64,000 bases of DNA from contig NZ_LKHP01000010.1 in the NCBI RefSeq assembly GCF_001440545.1, positions 1-64,000 of the forward strand, written 5' to 3'. Origin of the DNA: Caloramator mitchellensis (lineage in GTDB: Bacteria > Bacillota > Clostridia > Clostridiales > Caloramatoraceae). Of the stretch, positions 34,579-43,976 are shown piece by piece. The notes under the pieces were generated by a model. It searched no databases, was not told where the DNA came from, and worked only from the letters and a program-made list of their open reading frames with translations. Numbering within the stretch: position 1 is the stretch's first letter; every line of letters starts with the position of its first letter. The position numbers were made by a program, and so were the translations under genes.

Positions 34579-35598
34579 TTGAGAAGTTTTGCAAGCGATA
34601 ACAACGCAAGGGTGCATCCTAAGATAATGGAGGCAATTGTTAAAGCTAATGAAGGCGATGTTGTATCTTACGGGGACGATATATACACCGAAAGGGCTGT
34701 TAATAAGTTTAAAGAAATTTTTGGAGAAGATATAGACGTATACTTTGTTTACAACGGAACAGGGGCAAATGTATTAGGGCTTGGAACAATTACAAGACCA
34801 TATAATTCAATTATTTGTTCATCCTGGGCACATATAAATACTGATGAGTGTGGAGCGCCTGAAAAGAATACAGGCTGCAAGATAATCTCCTTACCAAGTG
34901 CAGACGCAAAAATACAAGTAGAGGATATAGAAAAGCACCTTCATGCTTTAGGAGTTGAACACCATTCACAGCCTAAGGTGATTTCAATTACTCAATCAAC
35001 AGAACTTGGAACTGTGTATACTGTGGATGAAATTAAGAAAATTTCTGATTTTGCCCACAGAAATAACATGCTTGTTCATATGGATGGTGCAAGAATTGCA
35101 AATGCTGCAGCTTCATTAAATAAAGGCTTAAGAGAAATTACAAGAGATGCTGGGGTTGATGTTTTGTCCTTTGGAGGAACTAAAAATGGAATGATGTTTG
35201 GGGAAGCTGTTGTGTTTTTCAACAAGGAACTTTCAAAGGATTTTAAGTTTATAAGAAAACAAAGCATGCAGCTGCACTCAAAGATGAGATATATTTCAGC
35301 ACAGTTTGAAGCTTTATTAAGCGACAACCTGTGGTTTGAAAATGCAAAACATGCAAACGAAATGGCAAAATACTTAGAAAGTAAAGTAAGAGAGATAAAG
35401 GGCATTGAAATAACCCAAAAGGTTGAGGCAAACGCAGTTTTTGCAATACTCCCTAGACAAACTATAGAAAAACTTCTTAAAAAACACTTTTTCTATATTT
35501 GGAACGAGGAAACAAATGAAGTTAGGTGGATGACGTCCTTTGACACTACCAAGGAAGACATAGATTCCTTTGTGAGTGACATTCACTTGATTTCTTGA
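34579..35598 (+). CDS. Threonine aldolase, low-specificity
   Basis: PLP enzyme cleaving threonine to glycine and acetaldehyde. The 339-residue protein begins RSFASDNNARVHPKIMEAI, has the VYNGTGANV block, the GARIANAAASL segment and the PLP lysine in FGGTKNGM (about residue 200). TTG 34579 follows GGGGGGAT, and no ATG fits; reading further upstream would run into the hemerythrin gene. The final residues SDIHLIS and the stop come from dispersed repeat copy 6. Confidence 0.92.
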   Translation: MRSFASDNNARVHPKIMEAIVKANEGDVVSYGDDIYTERAVNKFKEIFGEDIDVYFVYNGTGANVLGLGTITRPYNSIICSSWAHINTDECGAPEKNTGCKIISLPSADAKIQVEDIEKHLHALGVEHHSQPKVISITQSTELGTVYTVDEIKKISDFAHRNNMLVHMDGARIANAAASLNKGLREITRDAGVDVLSFGGTKNGMMFGEAVVFFNKELSKDFKFIRKQSMQLHSKMRYISAQFEALLSDNLWFENAKHANEMAKYLESKVREIKGIEITQKVEANAVFAILPRQTIEKLLKKHFFYIWNEETNEVRWMTSFDTTKEDIDSFVSDIHLIS

Positions 35599-35618
35599 CT
35601 TCTTGAATTGTTTGACAA
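35576..35618 (+). repeat. Dispersed repeat copy 6
   Basis: Head GTGACATTCAC, units TTGATTTC, TTGACTTC and TTGAATTG, tail TTTGACAA. Overlaps the 3' end of the threonine aldolase gene, in a different frame from copies 1 and 3. Confidence 0.9.
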
Positions 35619-35667
35619 ATTTAAATTAGGGTAGGTAAACCTACTCCAGGTTATGTGAGGTCTACAA

Positions 35668-35925
35668 ATGGATATAATTTTATTACTTCTTTTAGCTATA
35701 AATATATTTGCTCTTTTAATTATGTTTATCGATAAGAGAAGAGCAAAAAAACACAAGTTCAGAATTTCTGAAAAAACTATTTTCATTATTGCGGCAATCG
35801 GTGGAAGCATTGGAATATATTTAGGAATGTTTCTGTTTCATCATAAAACAAAGCATTTAAAATTTATTATTGGAATTCCGATTATTATAGTTTTACAAGG
35901 CTTTCTTATTTATTATTTAAGATAA
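35668..35925 (+). CDS. DUF1294 membrane protein
   Basis: 85-residue protein with three hydrophobic spans. The FIDKRRAKKHKFRISEKT and GGSIGIYLGMFLFHHKTKH segments are the DUF1294 signature. Function unknown. It follows repeat copy 6 and ends before a strong bidirectional hairpin. Confidence 0.85.
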   Translation: MDIILLLLLAINIFALLIMFIDKRRAKKHKFRISEKTIFIIAAIGGSIGIYLGMFLFHHKTKHLKFIIGIPIIIVLQGFLIYYLR

Positions 35926-35985
35926 ATATCGTTTTAATGAAAAAATAAATGATTTTTGATAAATTTTATAGATATAGAACATACA

Positions 35986-36022
35986 AAATCCCATGAATGC
36001 ATTTAAATCATTCATGGGATTT
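35986..36022. terminator. Bidirectional terminator
   Basis: Perfect 14-bp stem AAATCCCATGAATG / CATTCATGGGATTT around a 9-nt loop, between convergent DUF1294 and rhomboid-like genes. Shares its CCCATGA core with hairpins at 4678 and 56369. Confidence 0.85.
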
Positions 36023-36868
36023 ATTCTTTTTATCTTTTCTTGGCTTAAACTCAATAACCTTTGAATTTAATTCTTCCTCTTCTGTTATATGCTCGTGATT
36101 AAATATATGCTCGGAACAATATGCATGCCTTCCTGCACATTTTGAGCAATACCTAAACTCCATCTTTGGATCATCAGCTTCAGTTATTCCGCAAACTGTG
36201 CACCTATGACGATAATTCTTTGTTGAATTAAAGTTTTTCTGAAATTTTCTCCTCCTTGAAAATGATTTTCTTCTCAAATTAGTATTTAGAATTAAATCTC
36301 TACCGAAAAATACCAAGAAGTTAACTACAGACAATATTGAAAGTGCTTTTAATGGGAAGGGCAAAAACAAAACAGTGTAAATAATATAAGCCCACTCTAA
36401 ATAACCTAGATATTTAACCTTAACAGGAAAGAAGAAGAACATCAATATTTCTACATCAGGAAAAAGATAAGCAAATGCAAGAAACATAGATGTATTAATG
36501 TAATTTCCTGTTGCATCTATGTTTGTAATCATTGATCCTATTATTGTTGCTAATACGCCTATCAAATAATACAGATTAAATTTAAAGCTTCCCCAATGAT
36601 GTTCAAGATTTAATCCTATCCAATAGTAGAAATATAAAATGATAAATAAAAATAGAACACTGGAGGAAGGTGGGATAAAAAGAAAAGTTATAAGCCGCCA
36701 AACTTGACCTTTAAAGACTAATTCTGGGTTTAGAATCAAATAGTCTATAATTAATGGATTTACAATAGATGCTATGAAAACAAATCCAGTTATAGCAACT
36801 ATATAAAACATAATATTTTTTATAGTAAATTTTTTAAACCGGGATTCTAATCTATATATCCATTTCAT
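36008..36868 (-). CDS. Rhomboid-like membrane protein with C-terminal zinc-binding tail
   Basis: 286 residues: about six membrane spans (25-200) with rhomboid-like architecture, including GQVWRLITFLFIP in the L1 region, then a basic linker and a cytosolic Cys/His cluster (CTVCG, CSKC, YCSEHIFNHEH, about 222-256). The catalytic GxSG of rhomboid proteases is not seen; the region reads NTSMFLAFA, so it may be an inactive derlin/iRhom-like member. The gene's 3' end overlaps the terminator hairpin. Function inferred only at fold level. Confidence 0.75.
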   Translation of the reverse strand: MKWIYRLESRFKKFTIKNIMFYIVAITGFVFIASIVNPLIIDYLILNPELVFKGQVWRLITFLFIPPSSSVLFLFIILYFYYWIGLNLEHHWGSFKFNLYYLIGVLATIIGSMITNIDATGNYINTSMFLAFAYLFPDVEILMFFFFPVKVKYLGYLEWAYIIYTVLFLPFPLKALSILSVVNFLVFFGRDLILNTNLRRKSFSRRRKFQKNFNSTKNYRHRCTVCGITEADDPKMEFRYCSKCAGRHAYCSEHIFNHEHITEEEELNSKVIEFKPRKDKKNKSHE

Positions 36869-36980
36869 TTCAATCTTCCTTTCAATGTGTTTTATATTAT
36901 TATATAGGTTTTGCTAAAACTTGACAATTAGATTAATATAATAAATAATAGGGTTAATCCTTTGGATTGGAGGGGGACGT

Positions 36981-37793
36981 ATGGAACGAAAAATAGTTAA
37001 AGATATTATTATTCCACAACTGAATAGAAATCGGAAGATAAGAGTTTATTTACCTTATGATTACTTTATTTCAAATAAAAATTATCCCGTTTTGTATATG
37101 CACGATGGACAAAATTTGTTTGATAAGAGTGAACATTCAGGATACTCATGGGAAGTGGATAAAACACTTGATAATCTTCAAAGGGAAGGGGTAACAGATG
37201 GAATAATTGTTGTGGGAATTGACTGCAATAGGGAAGGATTTAAAAGATTAGACGAGTATTCACCTTGGAAAAACTTTGAGATACCTAAGATGCTTGATAA
37301 AAGTGAACTAGAATATGTTGGCGGTGAAGGAGAAGAATATTCAAAGTTTATCGTAGAGACATTAAAACCTATGATAGACAGTGAATTTAGAACATTAAAG
37401 GATAGACAAAATACTATGATTGCAGGAAGCTCAATGGGAGGAGTAATTTCTCTATACATAGGAATAAAGTATCAAGATATATTTTCAAAAATTGGAGCAT
37501 TTTCAACTGCTGCATGGTTTGCAGAAGAGGAGTTAATCGATTTTATTGAAGAGAATCTTACAACGGTCGAAATGAGGATTTATCTTGATATTGGGACAAA
37601 TGAAACCAGCAACGATAAAATAAAAGAGTTTCCAGATATATATGTAAATGGAACACTTAGGTTAAACGAAACTATATCAAGAAAAATTTCAATTGAAAAT
37701 GTAAAGCTTTTAATTGATGAGGGAGCAACACACAGCGAAAAATACTGGGCAAAAAGATTTCCTGAATTTATTAAATTTATATACAACAAATAA
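36981..37793 (+). CDS. Alpha/beta-hydrolase, esterase D/Fes type
   Basis: 270-residue putative esterase. RVYLPYDYFISNKNYPVLYMHDGQNLF is the typical start of the enterochelin-esterase-like family, the nucleophile elbow is GSSMGG (Ser about 152), and the late His is in GATHSEKYW. No signal peptide, so cytosolic. The substrate is unknown. GGAGGGGG precedes the start and a terminator follows. Confidence 0.88.
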   Translation: MERKIVKDIIIPQLNRNRKIRVYLPYDYFISNKNYPVLYMHDGQNLFDKSEHSGYSWEVDKTLDNLQREGVTDGIIVVGIDCNREGFKRLDEYSPWKNFEIPKMLDKSELEYVGGEGEEYSKFIVETLKPMIDSEFRTLKDRQNTMIAGSSMGGVISLYIGIKYQDIFSKIGAFSTAAWFAEEELIDFIEENLTTVEMRIYLDIGTNETSNDKIKEFPDIYVNGTLRLNETISRKISIENVKLLIDEGATHSEKYWAKRFPEFIKFIYNK

Positions 37794-37822
37794 AAGGGTG
37801 CACGGTTGCACTCTTTTAATAT
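37792..37822 (+). terminator. Terminator of the esterase gene
   Basis: AAAAGGGTGCA-CGGT-TGCACTCTTTT with one G-T pair, followed by AATAT. Confidence 0.8.
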
Positions 37823-37893
37823 ATTTTTGTTGAAAAATAGGGAAAATATAATTAAAATTAGTAATTGAGCGTAATATTTTTGGAGGTGTAGTG

Positions 37894-39348
37894 ATGGAGA
37901 GAGTTAGATTTGCCCCAAGTCCAACAGGGCATTTGCATATCGGAGGAGCTAGAACAGCACTATTTAACTATTTATATGCTAGACATACAGGCGGAAAATT
38001 CTTGGTTAGAATTGAGGATACTGACCTTAACCGTTCAACAGAAGAGTCAGAAAAGGTTATTCTTGAAGGATTGAGATGGCTTGGAATCGATTGGGATGAA
38101 GGAATTGAAGTTGGAGGAGAACACGGACCATATCGTTCGACAGAAAGAGTTGGAATATATAATCCGTATGTAGAAAAATTATTGGCTGAAGGTAGAGCGT
38201 ATCTTTGCTACTGCAGTGAAGAAGAACTTGAAAAGGAAAGGGAAGAGGCTTTAAAAAGAGGTGAGATGCCAAGATATTCTGGAAAGTGCAGACACCTAAC
38301 TAAAGAGCAAAAGGAGGCCTATGAAAAAGAAGGAAGAAAGCCAGTAGTTAGATTTAGAGTTCCAGATGATGAACTTATAGTTGTTGAAGATATAGTAAGA
38401 GGAAGAGTTGAATTCAATTCAAAGGATATAGGCGATTTTATTATAGTAAAATCCGATGGAATTCCTGTATACAACTTTGCGGTTACAATTGATGATTATT
38501 TAATGCAGATTACAACTGTTATAAGAGGAGAAGAGCATCTTTCAAATACTCCAAGGCAAATACTAATATATAAAGCTCTCGGATTTGAAGTTCCAAAGTT
38601 TGCCCATGTTTCACTAATTCTTGGAAAAGACAGAACAAAGATGAGCAAGCGCCATGGTTCTACGTGGGTTGAACAATACAGGGATGCGGGATATCTGCCA
38701 GAAGCAATTGTAAACTTTTTAGCACTTCTTGGATGGTCGCCAGAGGGTGAAGAAGAAATTTTCTCACTTGAGGAACTTGTTGAAAAATTTGACCTTAACA
38801 GAGTTGTTAAGAATCCTGCTGTATTCGATATCGACAAATTAAACCACATAAATGGAATATACATAAGAAAGAGCCCAATAGAGAGAATAGTAGAGCTTGC
38901 TATTCCACATCTTGTAAATGCAGGATTTATAACAGAAAACGATATCAATGAAAAGAAGGAATGGTTAACTAAGGTTGTTGAAACAGTTAGAGATGGACTC
39001 TCATTTGTTGGTGATATAGTTAACCATGTTAATATTTTCTTTGGAGAAGAAGTTAAACTTGAAAATGAAGAAGCAGCAGAAGTTTTAAAACAAGAGCATG
39101 TTCTTGGTCTTATAAATGAATTTGAAACTATGGTAAAAGAAGCAGAAGCGATTGATTCAAACTTTGCACAAAACGTATTTAAAGAATTAAAGAATAGAAC
39201 TGGAGCGAAGGGGAAAGCACTCTTTATGCCAATTAGAGTTGCATTAACAGGCCAGGTTCATGGACCAGAACTTGTAAATATAATAGAAATACTTGGAAGA
39301 GAAACAATAATAAAAAGACTTGGTTTTGTAAAGGAAAACTTAATGTAA
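37894..39348 (+). CDS. gltX: Glutamyl-tRNA synthetase
   Basis: Charges tRNA-Glu (and possibly tRNA-Gln, corrected later by GatCAB). The 484-residue class I enzyme shows the HIGH motif as HIGGARTALFNYL near residue 16, the zinc-region Cys residues CYCSEEELE, and KMSKRHGS near 250. ATG 37894 is preferred over the adjacent GTG; GGAGGTG precedes it. It is followed by the cysS T-box, the common gltX-cysS order. Confidence 0.97.
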   Translation: MERVRFAPSPTGHLHIGGARTALFNYLYARHTGGKFLVRIEDTDLNRSTEESEKVILEGLRWLGIDWDEGIEVGGEHGPYRSTERVGIYNPYVEKLLAEGRAYLCYCSEEELEKEREEALKRGEMPRYSGKCRHLTKEQKEAYEKEGRKPVVRFRVPDDELIVVEDIVRGRVEFNSKDIGDFIIVKSDGIPVYNFAVTIDDYLMQITTVIRGEEHLSNTPRQILIYKALGFEVPKFAHVSLILGKDRTKMSKRHGSTWVEQYRDAGYLPEAIVNFLALLGWSPEGEEEIFSLEELVEKFDLNRVVKNPAVFDIDKLNHINGIYIRKSPIERIVELAIPHLVNAGFITENDINEKKEWLTKVVETVRDGLSFVGDIVNHVNIFFGEEVKLENEEAAEVLKQEHVLGLINEFETMVKEAEAIDSNFAQNVFKELKNRTGAKGKALFMPIRVALTGQVHGPELVNIIEILGRETIIKRLGFVKENLM

Positions 39349-39352
39349 TGAT

Positions 39353-39381
39353 TTGATTGTGTAAGATTTTTTTGATATAAT
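39353..39381 (+). promoter_or_regulatory. Promoter of T-box-cysS
   Basis: TTGATT (39353-39358), 17-bp spacer, TATAAT (39376-39381), so cysS has its own start despite following gltX closely. Confidence 0.8.
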
Positions 39382-39394
39382 ATTTTCTAACAAT

Positions 39395-39621
39395 AATCTG
39401 TATAGGCATTGATGGGAAGGAGTAGGAAGGTTTAGCTTTTAGAGAGTTGCTGTCGTAGGCTGAAAGCAGCAGCAGTGAAACTTCTGAAGGTGCGTCCCGG
39501 AGCTTTCTTGCCGAAAGAAGTAGGCAAGGACGGTAAATCCGTTATAATTTTGAGTGAGGTTTATCCTAAGTAGAGTGGAACCGCGAAGTCCCCTTCGTCT
39601 TTACAAGATGAAGGGGTTTTT
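39395..39621 (+). ncRNA. T-box leader, cysteine-specific, upstream of cysS
   Basis: Stem I landmarks AGAGAG and GGCTGAAAG, specifier TGC at 39491-39493 in CTGAAGGTGCGTCC, AAGTAGG linker, GGACGGTAAATCCGTTAT Stem III and T-box AGAGTGGAACCGCG (39572-39585). The variable base A pairs with the U73 discriminator of tRNA-Cys. The terminator CCCCTTCGTCTT-TAC-AAGATGAAGGGG with T run is at 39590-39621. Confidence 0.94.
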
Positions 39622-39681
39622 AGATGCAGTTTAAGATAATCGACATAGAATAATAATAGTAGATAGAAAGGAGATATTGAT

Positions 39682-41085
39682 ATGGCTATTAAGATTTATA
39701 ATACCTTGACAAGGCAAAAGGAAGAATTTAAGCCGATTACAGAAGGCGAGGTTAAAATGTATGCCTGCGGTCCAACTGTATATAACTACTTCCATATTGG
39801 AAATGCCAGAACATTCCTTGTATTCGATACGATTAGAAGATATTTTGAATACAGAGGATATAAGGTGAATTTTATTCAAAACTTTACTGATATCGATGAC
39901 AAAATGATTAAAAGAGCTAATGAAGAGGGAGTAACAGTAAAGGACGTAGCAGAAAAATATATAGCTGAATATTACAAGGATGCAGATGGACTTAAAATTC
40001 AAAGAGCGACATACAATCCAAGGGCTACTGAATATATGGATGAAATAATAAAGTTCGTAAAGGACTTAGTTGATAAGGGGTATGCCTATGCTGTTGATGG
40101 GGATGTATATTTTGATACAACTAAATTCGAAGAATATGGGAAACTATCGCATCAGAGCATAGAAGATTTAGAAGCGGGTGCAAGAATAGATATAGATGAG
40201 AGAAAGAAAAATCCAATGGACTTTGCCCTTTGGAAGGCACAAAAGCCAGGTGAACCTGCATGGGAGAGCCCATGGGGAATGGGCAGACCTGGCTGGCATA
40301 TTGAATGCTCAACAATGGCGTGCAATCTTTTAGGTGAAACAATAGATATTCACGGAGGTGGGGCAGACCTTGTATTCCCACACCATGAAAATGAAATCGC
40401 CCAAAGTGAAGCAAGAAATGAAAAACCGTTTGCTAATTACTGGATGCATGTTGCATACCTTAACGTTAACAACCAGAAGATGTCAAAGTCATTAAACAAC
40501 TTCTTTACAGCTAGGGAGATACTTGAAAAATATGATGCAGAAGTTGTGAGACTATTTATGCTCTCAGGACATTATAGAAATCCAATAAACTTTAGCTTGG
40601 ACTTACTAGACCAGGCAAAATCAGCCCTTGAGAGAATGTATAATGCTATAGGAAATCTTGAACATGTAATTGAAGTTGCAGAAGATAGAGAACTTAATGG
40701 GGCAGAAGTAGAATTATCAAACAATCTCGATAAATTTAGAGAAAGATACATCGAAGTTATGGATGATGATTTCAATACCGCTGATGGAATATCAGTTATA
40801 TTCGACTTAGTTAGAGAAGTCAACACAAATATAAAGGAAACTTCAGCGAAAAAACTTGCTGAAAAGGCATTGAACCTTATAAGGGAACTTGGAAAACCTC
40901 TTGGAATACTTGAAAAAACAACAAAGGGAAATATTGATGAAGAAATAGAAAGGCTTATAGAAGAAAGGCAAAAGGCAAGAAAGGAAAAGAATTTTGCCCT
41001 TGCAGATAAGATAAGAGACGATTTGAAGGCGATGGGAATAATACTTGAAGATACTCCACAGGGAGTTAGATGGAAGAGAATGTAA
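39682..41085 (+). CDS. cysS: Cysteinyl-tRNA synthetase
   Basis: Charges tRNA-Cys. The 467-residue class I enzyme has [21 protein letters not shown] (zinc Cys and HIGH), [31 protein letters not shown] and KMSKSLNN. The start follows AAAGGAG. Expression is set by the Cys T-box. mrnC, which is often next to cysS in clostridia, lies 22 kb away at the window end. Confidence 0.98.
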   Translation: MAIKIYNTLTRQKEEFKPITEGEVKMYACGPTVYNYFHIGNARTFLVFDTIRRYFEYRGYKVNFIQNFTDIDDKMIKRANEEGVTVKDVAEKYIAEYYKDADGLKIQRATYNPRATEYMDEIIKFVKDLVDKGYAYAVDGDVYFDTTKFEEYGKLSHQSIEDLEAGARIDIDERKKNPMDFALWKAQKPGEPAWESPWGMGRPGWHIECSTMACNLLGETIDIHGGGADLVFPHHENEIAQSEARNEKPFANYWMHVAYLNVNNQKMSKSLNNFFTAREILEKYDAEVVRLFMLSGHYRNPINFSLDLLDQAKSALERMYNAIGNLEHVIEVAEDRELNGAEVELSNNLDKFRERYIEVMDDDFNTADGISVIFDLVREVNTNIKETSAKKLAEKALNLIRELGKPLGILEKTTKGNIDEEIERLIEERQKARKEKNFALADKIRDDLKAMGIILEDTPQGVRWKRM

Positions 41086-41126
41086 AAGTGAAACTTGGGT
41101 GCCTGGCACCTAAGTTTCACTTTTTT
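41083..41126 (+). terminator. Terminator of cysS containing GGTGCCTGGCACC
   Basis: A ~20-bp hairpin: AAAAGTGAAACTT pairs with AAGTTTCACTTTT around the palindrome GGTGCC-T-GGCACC, followed by T residues. It begins at the stop codon. The palindrome core matches 7071-7085. Confidence 0.88.
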
Positions 41127-41127
41127 G

Positions 41128-41156
41128 TTGCATAAATTTATTAAAATGGGTAAAAT
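41128..41156 (+). promoter_or_regulatory. Promoter of psuK-psuG
   Basis: TTGCAT (41128-41133), 17-bp spacer, TAAAAT (41151-41156), directly behind the cysS terminator. Confidence 0.6.
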
Positions 41157-41199
41157 ATAAACATATGATTAATATATAAGCAAAAGTTAAGGTGATTGT

Positions 41200-42291
41200 A
41201 TGACGAATAGGGAAAGAGAAATATTAAACATTATCAAAGACAATCCTTTGATTTCACAGGAAGAAATGGCAAGCATGTTAGGTATTACACGGTCATCTGT
41301 TGCAGTTCATATTACAAACCTTATGAAAAAGGGACTTATTAAGGGCAAAGGTTATATTTTATCAGATGAGGATGAATATGTTGTTGCAATTGGAGGAGCT
41401 AATATAGATTTATTAGGTTTTCCAAAGGGTAAGCTTAATTTGAGAGATTCCAATCCAGGAAGGATGAAAATTTCAATAGGTGGAGTTGCAAGAAATATAG
41501 CTGAAAATTTAGTAAGGCTTGGGGTAAATACAAAGCTATTAACGTTGGTTGGTGATGATTTGTATGGGAAAAAGATAATCGAGCACTCTAAAAAAATTGG
41601 ATTGGATATGAGTTTATCAAAGGTTTTAGATATATCCCAAACATCAACATATTTATCTATTCAGGATGATAAAGGAGATATGGCAGTTGCACTTTCCTGT
41701 ATGGATATTTATGACGATTTTAAAGTAGACTATATTAAAGAAAATGAAGGAATGATAAAAAAATCTAAATGCATAGTTCTAGATACTAATATTCCTGAAG
41801 AAATTATAAAATATATCATAGAAAATTTTAATATTCCTGTATTTTTAGACACAGTTTCAACTAATAAAGCAATGAAGGTTAAGAATTTTATAGGAAAGTT
41901 TTACTGTATAAAACCAAACAAGTATGAAGCAGAAGTGTTGTCAGGAATTAAGATAGAATCTGAAAACGATTTGAAAAGAGCAGCAGAATATTTTTTAAAT
42001 AGAGGAGTAAAGAAAGTATTTATAACCCTTGGCGAGGATGGAATTTACTATGGAGACGAATCAAGACTAAACTTATTTAAAACCCCTAAAGTAGAAGTTA
42101 AGAATGCAACTGGGGCAGGAGATGCATTTGTAGCAGGGCTTGTTTTTGCCTATTTAAATGATTTTGATATACACTCAACCGCTAAGTTTTCTACAGCTGC
42201 ATCGGTGCTTGCGCTGTTATCAGAGGATACAATCAATCAAAATATGAGCATAGAAAATATAAACTATATAATAAAGGAGATGGGATTATGA
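41200..42291 (+). CDS. psuK: Pseudouridine kinase with N-terminal helix-turn-helix
   Basis: PfkB-family kinase predicted to phosphorylate pseudouridine. The 363 residues consist of a winged-helix/HTH domain (about 1-55, REREILNIIKDNPLISQEEMASMLGITRSSVAVHI) and a PfkB domain with the start GGANIDLLGFP and the ATP-site NATGAGDAFVAGL (Asp base). It overlaps psuG by 4 bp, which supports pseudouridine over other nucleosides. The fused HTH may give autoregulation (inference). Confidence 0.88.
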   Translation: MTNREREILNIIKDNPLISQEEMASMLGITRSSVAVHITNLMKKGLIKGKGYILSDEDEYVVAIGGANIDLLGFPKGKLNLRDSNPGRMKISIGGVARNIAENLVRLGVNTKLLTLVGDDLYGKKIIEHSKKIGLDMSLSKVLDISQTSTYLSIQDDKGDMAVALSCMDIYDDFKVDYIKENEGMIKKSKCIVLDTNIPEEIIKYIIENFNIPVFLDTVSTNKAMKVKNFIGKFYCIKPNKYEAEVLSGIKIESENDLKRAAEYFLNRGVKKVFITLGEDGIYYGDESRLNLFKTPKVEVKNATGAGDAFVAGLVFAYLNDFDIHSTAKFSTAASVLALLSEDTINQNMSIENINYIIKEMGL

Positions 42292-43205
42292 TGAATTATA
42301 TTGAAATTGGTAAGGAAGTAGAAAAGGCACTAAAACTTGGCAAACCGGTTGTAGCACTTGAATCCACTATAATCTCACACGGAATGCCTTATCCACAAAA
42401 TGTAGAAACTGCACTTAATGTCGAAAGAATAGTAAGAGAAAATGGAGCAGTTCCAGCTACTATTGCCATTATCAATGGAAAGCTCAAGGCAGGATTAACT
42501 CCAGATGAAATAGAATACCTCGGCAAAAAAGGTAGAGAAATAGTAAAGGTTTCAAGGCGTGATATACCATTTATTGTTGCAAAAAAGCTTGACGGTGCGA
42601 CTACTGTAGCTTCAACGATGATTATTGCGGCTTTAGCTGGAATTAGAGTGTTTGCAACTGGTGGAATCGGAGGAGTTCACAGAGATGCTCAGGAAACATT
42701 TGACATATCAGCAGATTTGCAGGAACTTGCTAACACAAATGTTGCTGTAGTTTGTGCAGGTGCAAAATCAATACTTGACTTGAGACTTACATTAGAATAC
42801 CTTGAAACATTCGGTGTTCCTGTAGTAGGATATAAGACCGATGAGCTTCCAGCATTTTATACAAGAAAAAGCGGATTTAAAGTTGACTACAGGGTTGAAT
42901 CACCAGAGGAACTAGCAAAGGCTATTTATGTGAAATGGCAACTTGGATTAAAGGGCGGGGTAGTAGTTGCAAATCCAATCCCAGAGGAATTTGAAATGGA
43001 CTATGATGCAATAAACAAAGCAATAGAGGATGCACTTTGCGAAGCAAAGGGAAAGGGCATAAAGGGAAAGGAAACAACTCCATTCCTTCTTGCAAAGGTT
43101 AAAGAAATTACTGGTGGAAGAAGCCTTGAATCTAATATCCAGCTTGTTTACAACAATGCAAGATTAGCATCACATCTTGCGGTTGAACTAAGCAAAATAA
43201 GTTAA
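42288..43205 (+). CDS. psuG: Pseudouridine-5'-phosphate glycosidase
   Basis: Splits pseudouridine 5'-phosphate to uracil and ribose 5-phosphate, salvaging the modified nucleoside. The 305-residue protein has the family blocks VALESTIISHGMPYPQN, ATIAIINGKLKAGL, GATTVASTMI and GIGGVHRDAQETFDISADL. The ATG overlaps the psuK stop, and AAAGGAG lies at the right distance. Confidence 0.96.
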   Translation: MMNYIEIGKEVEKALKLGKPVVALESTIISHGMPYPQNVETALNVERIVRENGAVPATIAIINGKLKAGLTPDEIEYLGKKGREIVKVSRRDIPFIVAKKLDGATTVASTMIIAALAGIRVFATGGIGGVHRDAQETFDISADLQELANTNVAVVCAGAKSILDLRLTLEYLETFGVPVVGYKTDELPAFYTRKSGFKVDYRVESPEELAKAIYVKWQLGLKGGVVVANPIPEEFEMDYDAINKAIEDALCEAKGKGIKGKETTPFLLAKVKEITGGRSLESNIQLVYNNARLASHLAVELSKIS

Positions 43206-43240
43206 CTGATTATCAGTAAACTTATTTTGGAGGTTTAATC

Positions 43241-43615
43241 GTGAAACTTGAAAATCTAAAAAAAAGAGCAGAGGATTTAAAAAACAATCTTTATGTTTTG
43301 TATCTTGCTTATAGGCACCCTAAAACTCCAATCTACGCTAAACTTTGGGCGGTATTAGTTATAGCCTATGCTCTTAGCCCGATTGATTTAATACCTGATT
43401 TCCTTCCTGTTTTAGGGTATCTAGACGATTTAATATTAATTCCTGCTGGTATTACCATTGCCATAAAACTAGTCCCCAAGGAAGTATGGAATGAATGCAA
43501 GGAAAAAGAGGTTGATTTAAAGGAGGCTAAGAAAAAGGGTATTGTTGCAGGAGTTATTATAGGTTTGATATGGGCGTATGCATTGTATTTAATTATAAAG
43601 TTCCTTTTAGGGTGA
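43241..43615 (+). CDS. YkvA family (DUF1232) membrane protein
   Basis: 124 residues. AKLWAVLVIAYALSPIDLIPDFLPVLGYLDDLILIPAGI is the DUF1232 core, and a second span lies at about 103-122. Function unknown; relatives are common in Firmicutes. It follows psuG by 35 bp with GGAGG. Confidence 0.88.
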   Translation: MKLENLKKRAEDLKNNLYVLYLAYRHPKTPIYAKLWAVLVIAYALSPIDLIPDFLPVLGYLDDLILIPAGITIAIKLVPKEVWNECKEKEVDLKEAKKKGIVAGVIIGLIWAYALYLIIKFLLG

Positions 43616-43802
43616 GGAAAACGAAACAGGATATTAAGGAGGATTTAGCGATAGAACAAACGATGGAAGTAAATATTGGGTAAAAGAATAACTTTTTTAG
43701 AAGGAATTTTATGTTTTTTATAGAATATACTATTAAATGAATAAATGATAGAAATCAATAAATATCTATGCTAAAATAAGATTAAGTTAATATTTTAACA
43801 AT

Positions 43803-43905
43803 ATTCTCCGAGTTCATAATCCTAAGGCACAGCTATGGATTATGAACCGATAGGGTAGAATTGGAAACGGTTCTGCCTCCCGATGGAAAGGAGAAGCTGA
43901 GCAAT
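43803..43905 (+). ncRNA. Molybdenum/tungsten cofactor (Moco) riboswitch
   Basis: P1 TTCTCC (43804-43809) with GGAGAA (43890-43895), an 11-bp P2, the CCTAAG...TATGG tetraloop receptor in P2, and a P3 hairpin capped by GGAAAC (GAAA tetraloop), plus the conserved GGCACAGC, CCGATAGGG, GCCTCCCGATGGAAAGGAG and AAGCTGAGC segments. It precedes tungstate transport and cofactor genes and so senses Moco or the tungsten form. Confidence 0.95.
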
Positions 43906-43976
43906 AGTATGTATGGGATTTAAAAGAATTAGATTCTTTTAATATCTTAACACTAGTTTAACTTAGCTCAAAAATT

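Noticed and set aside
43613-43684. 23-codon reading frame from a GTG overlapping the ykvA stop
   Set aside because: Too short, no ribosome binding site of note, and no recognisable product.
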